In this document: in pieces, positions 25,276 through 36,972 of the stretch
Layout: each line of letters begins with the position of its first letter
Numbering within the stretch: position 1 is the stretch's first letter
DNA from: Glandiceps talaboti
Taxonomy: Eukaryota > Hemichordata > Enteropneusta > Spengelidae
DNA: 64,000 nt
Assembly: GCF_964340395.1 (NCBI RefSeq)
Contig: NC_135556.1
Location: 2,237,001-2,301,000, forward strand
Direction: 5' to 3'
Translations under genes and position numbers: made by a program
Notes under the pieces: generated by a model
What the model saw: only the letters and a program-made list of their open reading frames with translations
Databases searched by the model: none
Told to the model about the DNA's origin: nothing

Positions 25276-25309
25276 TAATCAAGTGTAGTGTTTACAACGA
25301 TTCATGCAG

Positions 25310-25310
<1 letters not shown>

Positions 25311-25354
<44 letters not shown>

Positions 25355-25396
25355 CGACGACGACGACGACGACGATGATGATGATGATGTTGTTGT
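25311..25396. repeat. (GAT)n/(GAC)n trinucleotide repeat
   Basis: GAT triplets, then GAC triplets, then GAT again, ending GTTGTTGTC. In one plus frame it would encode poly-Asp, running towards the acidic tail that follows. Confidence 0.95.
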
Positions 25397-25399
25397 CCT

Positions 25400-25545
25400 C
25401 AATGTATGAATGACAGTGATAGTGAAACTAAGGAAAGTGACAGTAGTGAAAATAGCAATGCACAAAGTGATACTGAGATTTTAGAGTTATTACAGCTTAC
25501 TTGATCAGGGAGAGTGTGTATCACATTAAAATCACAATATCAATT
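25400..25545 (+). pseudogene. Acidic C-terminal tail fragment (ELLQ...SGRVC), copy 1
   Basis: Reads NDSDSETKESDSSENSNAQS, then DTEILELLQLT, a stop, and SGRVCIT. The segment at 47260-47420 reads MDSDTCTDSSSKTESD, a stop, then DIRELLQVTRSGRVCTTW. The shared (D/S/E-rich)-ELLQ-T-SGRVC pattern marks both as remnants of one protein family, probably the C terminus of a repeated or transposon-encoded protein. I cannot name it. Confidence 0.45.
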
Positions 25546-25734
25546 ATAAACAAAGTATAATGTACCAGTAAGTTTGTGAGTGAGTGAAAATGAATTGTAA
25601 CATTCAAGTTGCCCAGAGGTATCAGCAGTTTTGGCTGAAATGTCGTCTGGACCACTTGTCTTATTTACGTTGATATTTTTGAGAAGTTGATCTACATTGA
25701 TTTTATTATCTGGCATAGATGGCTACGGACTGGT

Positions 25735-26281
25735 TCCCATCCGTTGTAACACAAATTATCTAAAATGGGAGAACCGTTTCCATGGAAATGTAAATTAGAC
25801 TTACAATTATAAGTTCCAAACTGTAAGTTCCCAAACCAACGTACGATAAGAACTCACGAGACAAATTCAAATATGGCCGGCCTGTGATATCACCGTGTAG
25901 ACTGCACGAATATCTATCAATTTCAAACTTAACTTCACTACAAGTAAATATCAGCTAAGAAAGATAAGCTATACTTGGCAGAGTTTTTTAAGAATATATT
26001 TCCTGAATTTAACAGTTAACATTCCCAAAGGAGTCATCAAAAGACAGAGTTTGTGTGAAATTTCATTGTACATTTCGTCTGTTCACTTTCTTCATGCAGG
26101 TTCAGTTTGATGGAGATAGTTCCGAGTCCCATTGTCGACTGAGTGACCCATGCTATCGAAAACAATGCCTTTGGATATAGTTGGGGGTTAGTAGCCTTCC
26201 GTACCTTTAATTTTTACGGGAATATTGATAGATTCTCCATAATTTCACAGTTGCGTCACCTTCAAAGTTGCGACCTTTTAT
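25735..26281. repeat. Dispersed repeat R1, copy 1
   Basis: Shared with 30788-31288 at high similarity (TTGTAACACAAATTATCT, CCCAAAGGAGTCATCAAAAG, GTGAAATTTCATTGTACATT). Non-coding. Confidence 0.85.
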
Positions 26282-26475
26282 TAGGGTTTCGAGACCACAG
26301 GGTCTCGACACCCTATTGTTTTTGTTCTGTTTTTAGGGTTTTGAGACCCTGTGGTCTTGACACCCTATTGTTTTCGTTGTTTTTATTATTGTTTCGCCTA
26401 CTCAAGTACCTGCCAATCGAACAATCTTGCACCAAATGACTTGAATTTTGGCACATTAGTAAAACACAAAAATGG
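26282..26475. repeat. Two-copy 60-bp repeat with GAGACC/GGTCTC hairpins
   Basis: TTTCGAGACCACAGGGTCTC followed by GACACCCTATTGTTTT is repeated as TTTTGAGACCCTGTGGTCTT with the same tail. Each copy holds a short stem. Confidence 0.7.
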
Positions 26476-26665
26476 CAGTGTTGCAGCCAGCCTTTTGATA
26501 GAGTGGGACATGGTGTCCCGAGACTTTCATTTTTCTGGGTCATCATAAATTTTTGGGGGACATTATAAAAAAAGCGCCAATGGTGTTTTAGCACAACTGT
26601 ACAGGTTTTTAAAATATTTACCCACATGCTGATCCATGCTAGATATTTGCTGAATGATTATGCAG
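26476..26665 (+). mobile_element. Partial copy of the CAGTGTTGCAGCCAG MITE
   Basis: Starts CAGTGTTGCAGCCAGCC and follows the 13722 copy to TGAATGATTATGCAG, where the 42-bp satellite begins. The right half of the MITE is missing. Confidence 0.8.
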
Positions 26666-27810
26666 TCTAATTCACAGAGACCATGGCCCTTATTAATTAT
26701 CTGCATGTCTAATTCACAGAGACCATGGCCCTTATTAATTATCTGTATGTCTAATTCACAGATACCATGGCCCTTATTAATTATCTGCATGTCTAATTCA
26801 CAGAGACCATGGCCCTTATTAATTATCTGCATGTCTAGTTCACAGAGACCATGGCCCTTATTAATTATCTGTATGTCTAATTCACAGAGACCATGGCCCT
26901 TATTAATTATCTGTATGTCTAATTCACAGAGACCATGGCCCTTATTAATTATCTGTATGTCTAATTCACAGAGACCATGGCCCTTATTAATTATCTGTAT
27001 GTCTAATTCACAGAGACCATGGCCCTTATTAATTATCTGCATGTCTAATTCACAGAGACCATGGCCCTTATTAATTATCTGTATGTCTAATTCACAGAGA
27101 CCATGGCCCTTATTAATTATCTGCATGTCTAATTCACAGAGACCATGGCCCTTATTAATTATCTGTATGTCTAATTCACAGAGACCATGGCCCTTATTAA
27201 TTATCTGCATGTCTAATTCACAGAGACCATGGCCCTTATTAATTATCTGTATGTCTAATTCACAGAGACCATGGCCCTTATTAATTATCTGCATGTCTAA
27301 TTCACAGAGACCATGGCCCTTATTAATTATCTGTATGTCTAATTCACAGAGACCATGGCCCTTATTAATTATCTGCATGTCTAATTCACAGAGACCATGG
27401 CCCTTATTAATTATCTGCATGTCTAATTCACAGAGACCATGGCCCTTATTAATTATCTGCATGTCTAATTCACAGAGACCATGGCCCTTATTAATTATGT
27501 GTATGTCTAATTCACAGAGACCATGGCCCTTATTAATTATCTGTATGTCTAATTCACAGAGACCATGGCCCTTATTAATTATCTGCATGTCTAATTCACA
27601 GAGACCATGGCCCTTATTAATTATCTGTATGTCTAATTCACAGAGACCATGGCCCTTATTAATTATCTGCATGTCTAATTCACAGAAACCATGGCCCTTA
27701 TTAATTATCTGTATGTCTAATTCACAGAGACCATGGCCCTTATTAATTATCTGCATGTCTAATTCACAGAAACCATGGCCCTTATTAATTATCTGCATGT
27801 CTAATTCCAG
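26666..27810. repeat. 42-bp satellite array, about 27 copies
   Basis: The unit TCTAATTCACAGAGACCATG-GCCCTTATTAATTATCTG-(C/T)ATG is almost identical in every copy. Because 42 is a multiple of 3 and the unit lacks stops, it gives a 393-codon plus frame (repeating SNSQRPWPLLIICM) and a 411-codon minus frame. Most sites are invariant, but the C/T before ATG alternates over the middle copies, giving an 84-bp dimer pattern. I regard it as a satellite, not a gene. Confidence 0.97.
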
Positions 27811-27943
27811 GCTAACTAATAAGGGTGACCTTTAATCGTCATTTATTATGTACATACCTAATTCTAGGCAATGGAATGGTAGGATAGGAATGCAGTCTAC
27901 TATGAGACCAAATTTATTTCCCAAATTTTGGGATGACCTTTGA

Positions 27944-28279
27944 CTAGACTCTCGCACAGTCCTCAGAACTTCACATAAATAGCTAAACTTGGGTTGTTTT
28001 GTATGTACCGGTATCTACTGCATAATTGTACTCGTATACTAGTATCTCAGTATCCCTTTACTGTACGCCCTCATCGATCACATAGGGCTAACCTTTTGTT
28101 GGCTTCGCCTAACACATCAACAAAAGGTTAGCCCTATGTGATCGATGAGGGAGGGCGTACAGTAAAGGGTTACTGGTATACTAGTATACATGGTATAGGA
28201 GTACAATTATACAGTAGATACATACAAAACAACCCAAGCTTCAGCTATTTATGCGAAGCTTCGAGGACTGTGAGAGTCT
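27944..28279. repeat. Long palindrome, arms about 160 bp, 16-nt loop
   Basis: The left arm (27944-28101) and right arm (28118-28279) are near-perfect inverted copies. At the centre, GGGCTAACCTTTTGTTG faces CAACAAAAGGTTAGCCC across the loop GCTTCGCCTAACACAT. It interrupts the 108-bp repeat family, pieces of which lie on both sides (27890-27943 and from 28275). Confidence 0.9.
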
Positions 28280-28735
28280 AACCTTTGACCTACTTTTGCA
28301 TATCTCAGCCTCTACAACCTGTGTACACCTGGTATTTGGTGGAATGTGGGTAACTATGGGACCAAAATTTGTCCCCAAATTTGTAGATGACATTTCACCT
28401 ACTTTCACATATCTCAGTGTGTACAACAAAAGTACACCTGGTATTTGGTAGAATGTGGATAACTATGGAACCAAATTTATACCCAAATTTTAGGATGACC
28501 TTTGACCTACTTTCACATATCTCAACCTGTACAACATCTGTAGACCTGGTATTTGGTAGAATGTGGGTAACTATGGAACCAAATTTATACCCAAATTTTA
28601 GGATGACCTTTGACCTACTTTCACATATCTCAACCTGTACAACATCTGTAGACCTGGTATTTGGTAGAATGTGGGTAACTATGGAACCAAATTTATTTCC
28701 CAAGTTTTAGGATGACCTTTGACTTACTTTCATGT
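28275..28735. repeat. 107-109-bp tandem array, 4 copies
   Basis: GGTATTTGGT occurs at 28331, 28440, 28549 and 28656. The unit also contains TAACTATGGAACCAAATTTA and ATGACCTTTGACCTACTTTC. The frames of 102-107 codons over it are repeat translations. Confidence 0.92.
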
Positions 28736-28837
28736 ATCTCGCATCATCTACAATGTGTGCGTGCAGGTGGAATGTCTCGCAACATATTTTCTATTGCTTT
28801 AGTACACACATGCTATGCAGATGTACATGTAAACATC

Positions 28838-29210
28838 TTGAATGTGATACAATGTAACATATGTTATTGGCTATTCATGGAAGTAGAATGTGATACAATG
28901 TAACATATGTTATTGGCTATTCATGGAAGTAGAATGTGATACAATGTAACATATGTTATTGGCTATTCATGGAAGTAGAATGTGATACAATGTAACATAT
29001 GTTATTGGCTATTCATGGAAGTAGAATGTGATACAATGTAACATATGTTATTGGCTATTCATGGAAGTAGAATGTGATACAATGTAACATATCTTATTGG
29101 CTATTCATGGAAGTAGAATGTGATACAATGTAACATATCTTATTGGCTATTCATGGAAGTAGAATGTGATACAATGTAACATATGTTATTGGCTATTCAT
29201 GGAAGTACAA
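28838..29210. repeat. 46-bp tandem array, 8 copies
   Basis: The unit contains GGCTATTCATGGAAGTAGAA and TGTGATACAATGTAACATAT, with a 46-bp period. A single related copy is at about 31329-31355. Confidence 0.95.
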
Positions 29211-30090
29211 TTTGTAATAAATAAAATGATAGACTTACAGCATTTTAGTGAGCATGACAAAATATAATACACGTCTTAATACAAACTAAATTTTGGACTG
29301 ATTTTTTGTATTGTGGAAATTATGCTAGCAGAGGTCATGACACAGGTCAAATCAAGTATGGTACAATAACATCGCAGTGTCTTAATTTACAATTTTTTTT
29401 CTTACATGCAGGTTTTTGAACATTAGTCAGCGATAGCACATGATTCTCCAGAAAAGAAGTTGTCATAAAAATAACACGGCCATTGTTTTTCTATGGGTAA
29501 TCAGACATAGCATTCGGAATCAAATGTCAAATTCGCAGCCCTACAATGGGTTGGTTTAAATTTTTTATCTTTGTGGATATTGCAAGAAAATTTTGAGACT
29601 TTAAGTCGTTTGAATCCCTTCTAAAATCATATGGTTTTGCTTTTTTCAAATTTCCATGTAAACCAGCACAGTTTACCATGTACACCTACGTAAATACAGA
29701 TCTCTAACTTTAGACATACAGATAAACTTCACAAAAATTAGTCTTACCCCCCCCCCCCCCCCAATAATGCTAACACCAGGTCAATGATGTGTTCCATGGG
29801 TGCTCACCAGTCAGTGTGCTCCATGTCAGAAAAAATCTATATTCTTTTTTACTAAACTTTGCAACATTATTTTATGACAACTCATCATCACTCAGCTCAT
29901 GTTCAACTTTTTTCAAATGTACACATCTGTCTGAAAATTCGTAAACAGAGACCAAAGGGGTTTTGTAAAAATCTGAGTCATCGATACTGTAGGTGACTAA
30001 GCTGTCAATCAAATATTGGTGCCTAAATGCTTCGTGGAATACTGGAAAGCTTCACTGGGCTGCACTGACAATTTAGTAATAAATAAAACA
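29211..30090. repeat. Dispersed repeat R2, copy 1, with non-coding lead
   Basis: Bases 29640-30090 are repeated at 32440-32970 (TTTACCATGTACACCTACGT, ACTAAACTTTGCAACATTAT, ATATTGGTGCCTAAATGCTT). A C16 run lies at 29747-29762. Non-coding. Confidence 0.8.
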
Positions 30091-30787
30091 ATGTTGTTAT
30101 ACTTTTATTCATATACAGAGCAAGTACCAAGCTCCAAATTGTTATGACAACGAGAAATGTCACAATTAAATGTGGGTGTAAACCTTCAACCCTTACACCT
30201 CATTATTATATAATATTAAACCCTTTAACTTGTAATAATAATAATAATTAAATAGTATTATATATTAATAGTAATTTTAATAATAATTAAGTTTATTTGA
30301 ATATTACCCACCCTACCTGGGATAGTTTGTTATCCTGAGTTCAAAAAGGGGGTCATTTTATGAACATCTGTTCCCATGTAACCAAATCATCATAATATAC
30401 TAATTATTTTTCCAAAATTTGACATAAAACATGAAAATACAAAATTAGTAAAAATAAAATCCTTGTTTCTGGCATGTATGAGTTGGTGCTATCTGTTGTA
30501 ACACAAATTGTCTAAAATATGATATCTTTTTTCCATGGTAATGTACAGTATGCTTGAAAATGTTCTCATCCAACAAAAATTTAATAAATTTAATAATAAT
30601 CAGGTTTATTTGTATACTGCCTTTCCTAAAGGGGAAATTTGTTATGCTAGCTCCAAAAGTGGCCAGTTCATGAATATCCATTGCCATGGTAACCAAATCA
30701 CCATATTATGTGTATTTTTTGCCAAATTTGACATAAAATGTGAAAAAAATTATAAAACAATTTCCTAGCCTTTAACATACGAGTCTG
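30091..30787. repeat. AT-rich spacer and about 305-bp R1-associated units
   Basis: The segment from TAATAATTAAGTTTATTTGA (about 30283) is repeated from TAATAATCAGGTTTATTTGT (about 30593). Each is followed by an R1-like head (TTGTAACACAAATTRTCT) at about 30495 and 30798. Confidence 0.65.
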
Positions 30788-31288
30788 TGCTATCCATTGT
30801 AACACAAATTATCTCAAATGGAGAACTGTTTCCGTGGAAATGTACATTAGGCTTAAAAAAGTGAGTTCCAAACCAACTTACGATATGAACTCGTTAGGCA
30901 AATTCAAATACGGTGTATGGCCGGCCGGCCTGTGAATGACATCACAATGTAGACTACACAAATATTTATCAATTTCAAACTAACTTCAAGTAAATACCAG
31001 CAATGCATCTAAGAAAGACTGGCAACACTTGGCAGAGTTTTTTAAAGAAGATATTTGTTGAATTTAGCAGTTAACATTCCCAAAGGAGTCATCAAAAGAC
31101 AGAGTTTGTGTGAAATTTCATTGTACATTTCGTCTGTTCCCTTCTTCGGGTTAAGCTAGTTTGGTGCAGATAGCGCGCTGGATATAGTTGGGGATGAGTA
31201 ACCTTCCATACATTCCATTTTTGTGAGAATATTGATAAATTATCCATGGTTTCACAGTTGTGTCACCTTCTTAGTTGGGACCTTTTAA
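30788..31288. repeat. Dispersed repeat R1, copy 2
   Basis: Direct-orientation copy of 25735-26281, about 5 kb downstream of it. Confidence 0.85.
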
Positions 31289-31439
31289 TTGTGTTGCTTT
31301 ATAGTACGCACACGCTGTGCAGTTTCTTGTGAATGTGATACAATGTAACTGTGTGTAACAATATCATCACCCCTGGAATGACCTATATCACGTGCACTCT
31401 GCAGGTACGCCGTACATTTCATAATTAAGTACATCTTTG

Positions 31440-32090
31440 CATTCTGATTATTAGACCAAAATATACTGCCATTTGGTTGTTGCTAAGGGCATGGTCATGG
31501 TTGCTATGGCCAATTTTGAGAAAATCTCCAGAATAACACTTTCAGAAACATCTCACCAAGTTTCAGACTCGGTGACCAAGTACTTTTTGAGATATAAGTT
31601 TTTGACCAAAAATGAACATTTTTACACCTAATTTGCATATCACTCATGGAATCTTTGTATGCTTAATATTTCTTTGTCCATACATCCATTAGATACATTC
31701 CCATTGAATTTCAGCCCAATCTGCTCAGTAGTTTTGGAATTATAGATTTTTAACCAAAAAAGACACATTTTTAGCCCTAATTTGCATATTACTGATGGAA
31801 TCATCCCGTCATGGACAAATCTTACTTTACATCCCCTTAAGAATCTTCCCACCAAATTTCGCACCAATCTGCCCAGTAGTTTCTGAGTTTAAGTTTTTTG
31901 ACCAAAAATCACATTTTTTGACCCAAATCACACACCTGTGATGCGATCATTTTGATTTGAACAATTTCCCAACTAGACACCCAAGGTAATGGACCCATCA
32001 AATATCATGGCAATCAGTTCAGCTGTTTTGACTTTAAGTAGTTTACACACACACACACACACACAGACAGACAGACGCCGGGCGATCCCT
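31440..32090. mobile_element. Dispersed family F, copy a (150-bp units, ends in (CA)n(GACA)n)
   Basis: Contains two units of about 150 bp starting TAATTTGCATATCACTSATG (31630, 31780). It then ends with GACTTTAAGTAGTTTACACA, a CA run and GACA repeats at 32044-32076. Related to 33990-35195 and 41675-42520. No coding capacity seen; the nature of the element is unknown. Confidence 0.75.
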
Positions 32091-33049
32091 AATCAAAACC
32101 ATACTATTTTAGAAGAGATTTAAACAACTTAAAATCTCAAAATTTTATCGCAAGTAACGCTAAGATAAAACTTAAATCAAGTGATTGTAGGTGTGCGAAC
32201 TTGGTATTTAATTCAGATTTCCCATAGAAAAACAATGGCAGTGTTCTTTTATGACAACTGAACTTTGCTCAAGTTCAACTTTTTTCAAATGGTCTGAAAA
32301 TTCATAAATAGATACCGAAGGGGTTTGTAAAAATCTATTGGTTTTAGAATTTTTAATTTTTTTATTATTTTCTGTAAAATGATGTTCTATCGCTGACTAA
32401 AAACTCACACACACGAAAACCATTGTAATTAGTAAATTGTAAACCGGCACATTTTACCATGTACACCTACGTACGGACCTCTAAATTCATTATTCTGTAA
32501 ATATTACACATAATACATACAGACTGACCTAGCACTTACTTTCACAAAAATTTGTCTTTATTTTCATCAAAGCTGTGTGGCAAATAAAACGACAATTTCG
32601 AGTTATTACGTATATTTTAGATACCAGCCCCCCTAAAATGCTATCATCTGGTCAGTGATGTGTTCCACTGCTCATCAGAGTCAGTTCAGTGCGCTCCATG
32701 TTGAAATAAAAATTGATATTCTTTTCACTAAACTTTGCAATATTATTTTATGACAACTAAACTTCGCTCAGCTCAGCTTAAAACTTTTCCAAATGTACAC
32801 CAATCTGTCTGAAAAATCATAAATAGAGACCAAAGGGGGTGGGGGGGTTGTAAAAATCTGAGTCATCGCTAGTATAGCTATCAATAGAATATTGGTGCCT
32901 AAATGCTTCGCGGAATACTGGACAAATGAAAGCTTCGCTGGGCCAGTGCTAGTGTCAATTTAGTAATAAATAAAACAAGCACTCATCGGAGATGACTCAG
33001 CCCAGCAATGGATGTTTTCAGAGAATTGCCACAAGTCATGGTAATTTAT
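32091..33049. repeat. Spacer and dispersed repeat R2, copy 2
   Basis: Bases 32440-32970 repeat 29640-30090. Bases 32215-32400 also resemble parts of it. Non-coding. Confidence 0.75.
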
Positions 33050-33400
33050 TGATTAATAATTGGTTGGTTCGTTGATTAATTTGGTTGGGTGATTGTGATT
33101 TATTGATGATTGGCTGGTTGGTGATTAATTGGTTTGTTGATTGTTTGATTAATTGGTTGAATAATTGGTTAGTGGGTTGGTTGATTGATTGATTAATCGG
33201 TGGTGGGTGGATGGTTTATTGATTGTTGGGTTGATTGGTTGTTTCATTAAGTAATAAGTGGCTTGCTGGTTGGTTGATGGTGGGTGAATGGATGGGTGGT
33301 TAATTGGTTAGTAGGTGGGTAGTTGATTGAGTGCTGGGTTGGTTAATAGATTGATTAATTAATAGGTTGGTTGGTTTAATAGTCAGTGTCACCATGCAGT
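33050..33400. repeat. Degenerate TTGGTTGATTGA-type cryptic simple repeat
   Basis: About 350 bp made almost only of TTGG, GATT and GGTT words in irregular order. Confidence 0.85.
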
Positions 33401-33989
33401 TCAAACCAAATAAGACTATCAAGTGAACTTTACAAATAAAACACATTTTAATTTTTACAATATTTAAGTAACATTTTCAAATTTCAATAAAAAGGAAAGC
33501 AAAACAAAAAGATCTATAACTACTGACGTAACACATTTTGATAATCAATAAAATAGATGTCAAACTGATATTTATTTGTTATCAATTCTTTTGTCTCTAT
33601 TTATACTTGCTTTTACTTTGTTCTGCATTCTTAGCTGCATCCTGTAAACAATTTTCACATTACAATGATACAATAATATCTACATTAGGAATTCAGCATA
33701 CATGTAGAATATTGTTCTCTCATTGAAGGTGACCATACTAATCTACTTTATCCTAGGGAGTCTAACCTTATTTCTATCCCCAACTATAACTCCCTAGCTT
33801 GAATACAATGTGCATCAATTGTTGGTCCACTGTTCATTTTTGCCTACAAATGAATTATATTGACACTTTTAATATGTTCTCTCTTTCATTTCATTATGTA
33901 GTCCAACCTTCAATGCTATTAATAACAATACAACATATCAACAATAACGAAATCAAATTAATAATACTAATAATACTCTTTATAGAATA
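33401..33989. other. Non-coding stretch
   Basis: AT-rich. No gene or repeat recognised. Confidence 0.4.
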
Positions 33990-34902
33990 TAAATAGCGTT
34001 GTAGCACAACTGTACATTTTTTAAAAATGTTTATCCACATGCTGATCCATGCTAAGTATAGGTGTTCATTTGGTGAATGATTATCCAGTTGCCTATCCAA
34101 CCCTGGTGTTATCTTTGCAATATACGTGATCATTTGGCTTGTTGCCATTGCACATTTACATACATTTTTGAATGTTTATTCATTTGTCTAAGAATCCCTG
34201 TTGTTATATTTGTGAAATACACCATTGTTTGGCTGTTGCTATGGCATGGTCATGGTTGCTAGGGGTATTTGCATACATTTTTTGAATGTTTACTCACTTG
34301 TCTACCAGATGTTATTTTACTAACAAATACTATCATTTGGTTGTTGTTAAGGGCATGGTCATGGTTGCTAGGGTCAATTGTGTCAAAATATTTGAAGAAA
34401 ATCTGCAGAATAACACCTCTAGAAACATCTCACCAAGTTTGTCTCATTGACAAAGTACTTTTTGAGATATAAGTTTTGACAAAATTTTACATTTTTACAC
34501 CTAATTTGCATATCACTAATGAGATCATTATATGCTTAATATTTCTTCATCTATACACCCCCAGATATATCCCCATTAAATTTCAGCCCAATCTGCTCAG
34601 TAGTTTTGGAATAACAGATTTTTGACCAAAAAGATACATTTTTAGCCCTAATTTGCATATCACTGATGGAATCATTAAGTCATGAACAAATCTTAATGTA
34701 AACATCCTCAAGAATGTTCCCACTAAATTTCAGACCAATCTGCCCAGTTGAAATTTTTTGACCAAAAATCACATTTTTTGACCCAAAATGCACATCTCTG
34801 ATGCAATCATTTTCATTTGAATAATTTTCAATCTACACGCCCTAAGTAATGTCCCCACCAAATACCAAGCCAATTGGTGAGGCAGTTTTTGACTTTAAGT
34901 CG

Positions 34903-34966
<64 letters not shown>

Positions 34967-35195
34967 TTTTCTCCATGACTATAGCACTACTGAACTTCAG
35001 TTCATTTTTTTCACTCAAATCCCACATCTTTGATGCAATCATTTTGCTTTGAACAATTTCCCAACTACATAACATGAGTAACGCATCTAACAAATACCAA
35101 GCCAAATGGAGTTAAAGTGTGAGTCAGACAGACACACAAACACACACATACAGCTGGACAGACACCGTGCCATGCCAATAGCACTACTGAACCTC
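33990..35195. mobile_element. Dispersed family F, copy b
   Basis: Begins with sequence shared with the interior of the 13722 MITE (TGTAGCACAACTGTRCA, CCACATGCTGATCCATGCTA). It continues with TTTGGCTGTTGCTATGGCAT-type repeats, then the 150-bp units (34504, 34650), a CA run at 34907-34962 and a terminal ATAGCACTACTGAAC motif seen twice (34981 and 35178). Confidence 0.75.
34907..34962. repeat. (CA)n microsatellite
   Basis: About 28 perfect CA dinucleotides followed by GACA. Confidence 0.97.
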
Positions 35196-35290
35196 AGAAA
35201 AACTCTCCATGTGACCAAACTCTACTCACTCTACCGTTCTAACCACCCCAATATGTCATGATGACAATTCTATGGTATTCTGATACTCTA

Positions 35291-36199
35291 TCAATGATTC
35301 TTCTTATTGTGAATATTGAGTGATTTGTCACTGATGAAAACAATATCACAGATTTGACAAGTGACTGCAGTCTCTGATGTGTGTGCTTTCATGTGTGTTT
35401 TCAACTGGACATTCCATGCACTGGCATAATTACAGAACTTACATTGGAATGGTCTAACACCTGTATGTGTTTTCATGTGCGAACACAGCTGGGCATGTCT
35501 TGCAGCCTGAAAGTCACACAATTTACATTTGTACGGCTTTTCCCCAGTGTGAGTTCGTTCATGATGTAACAAATGGAGAGAAATCGCAAATGCCTTTGTA
35601 CAGAACTTACATTTGAATGGCTTCTCATTGCGATGCATTCTCATGTGTGCAAGAAACGAATTTGTGCTGAGTTCAGAATATTGTTTTCCACAAATTTCAC
35701 AAACTACTTTTTTCCTTTCAGAATTTTCATGCACAAATTTATAATGCCTCTTAAAGTATGCCCTCTCCACAAATTTTTTTCCACAAATATCACACATGTA
35801 CTGATTGTGTATCCTTCTGTGTTTTACAAGGTGACTCCTTAAGGTAAAAATCTTCTCACAACCTTCCTGTGAACACACAAATGTTTCCTCAGACATATGC
35901 ATTCTTAGTTGGTGACGTTCCAAATTTTTCTCTACTGTGGTAGAAAACTGACAATTGTCACACTGAAACTTGAGTCCAGTGTGTCTTTTCATGTGGTTTC
36001 CAAGAGACTGTGAATTGAATGTTACAAACTTACAGTACTCACAATTCAGAAGTGAACCCTCATCATGCATGATAAAGTGCTGCAGAAGATGTTGAGGAGT
36101 TCTAAAAGATTTCTTACACAACTTACACTTAACGTAGAACGCGCCTCGGTTATTTTGGAGTTCTGCGCATGTGTGTGCGCATCCCCAGTGAAAGAACAA
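35291..36199 (-). CDS. C2H2 zinc-finger protein, terminal exon (ten fingers)
   Basis: The frame is open from 36199 to the stop at 35291-35293 (302 codons). It encodes ten consecutive C2H2 fingers, from CKLCKKSF (residue 25) to CQICDIVF near the end. Three linkers are of the TGEKP type or close to it (HRNEKPFKC, HTGEKPYKC, HTGVRPFQC), typical of DNA-binding nuclear proteins. The only in-frame Met before finger 2 is residue 44, inside finger 1, and a TAG lies just 5' of the open frame, so the start must be on another exon. An AAG/TGT junction at 36127 would be an acceptor in the right phase for the exon at 40361-41486. All Cys and His ligands appear intact, so the gene is probably live. The DNA target is unknown. 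Confidence 0.88.
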   Translation of the reverse strand: MFFHWGCAHTCAELQNNRGAFYVKCKLCKKSFRTPQHLLQHFIMHDEGSLLNCEYCKFVTFNSQSLGNHMKRHTGLKFQCDNCQFSTTVEKNLERHQLRMHMSEETFVCSQEGCEKIFTLRSHLVKHRRIHNQYMCDICGKKFVERAYFKRHYKFVHENSERKKVVCEICGKQYSELSTNSFLAHMRMHRNEKPFKCKFCTKAFAISLHLLHHERTHTGEKPYKCKLCDFQAARHAQLCSHMKTHTGVRPFQCKFCNYASAWNVQLKTHMKAHTSETAVTCQICDIVFISDKSLNIHNKKNH

Positions 36200-36640
36200 C
36201 TATCACTTCCGGTATAAACACGTCTAGTTTTTTACGATAAACGTACAGTCCATCATACATCTAAACTAAAAATGTACCCATTCCATTTCAAAGTTTAGCC
36301 GTAATGTAAAATTAGCCACATCTTCTGTTGCTTTTGTAGCTCGATCACGAGCTAAATGATCCATCTATTTCATGGTACATTGATATTATGTATCTAGAAA
36401 CGTAGAGAATGGACGACGAACGGATCGACGACCCACACAAACTCAAAATTGATCTGCAATCTGGTCGTACTCCCTGTCTGTATTCAGTAGTCACAACATA
36501 ACCCCGACCTATTTTAATTTTGTAGCTTTGAGGTATGTATTTAGACAAGGGTGCAACTATGTAGCTATACTACATCTATGACAATTGATCCTGGGGCTTT
36601 TTGTAGCAAAAGCATTCTGTAACTAGAAATAAGTGTAGAC
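36200..36640. promoter_or_regulatory. Possible (bidirectional) promoter segment
   Basis: On the minus strand ACCGGAAGT (about 36206-36214) fits an ETS-type site, and CACATGCGCAG (about 36165-36175) resembles part of an NRF1 site. Both are common in housekeeping promoters. If the zinc-finger exon is internal, these matches are accidental. Confidence 0.2.
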
Positions 36641-36972
36641 AAACGAGTGCGAATGTCAATTTGGGTCTCCCATTATTGTGTTCGTGTTGACCCTCTGATC
36701 GTTGTGACTGCAAAGTTGGATACATACGAATATCGCTCCGAAGTATCCAACTTTCTCTATGAACTACCGATCAAACTCGGAAGTAGACACGAAAAAAGTA
36801 CAATGTCACCATCACAGCCCACCTCTCTCCCGAGACCTTTCATCATATTTTCCACATGTGAATTGTTGTAATTCAGCAGCGGGTACAGTCAAATGTAGTC
36901 TAATACCCTCCTTCATCGAACCTCAGGATCTCTCTTTACAAATGTGAAAGATAAAATGAAGAAAACCCGAAG
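36641..36972 (+). ncRNA. Possible first exon of a divergent spliced transcript
   Basis: CCCGAAG/GTAAGT at 36972/36973 is a full-consensus donor. It pairs well with the acceptor at 38090-38091. The 5' limit is a guess. Joined to 38092 it would hold only a 28-codon frame starting at the ATG at 36956, so it is either a non-coding RNA or a UTR. Confidence 0.25.

Noticed and set aside
26563-27835. 393- and 411-codon frames over the 42-bp array
   Set aside because: The repeat length is a multiple of three and lacks stops on both strands. There is no flanking gene structure and no sign of selection.
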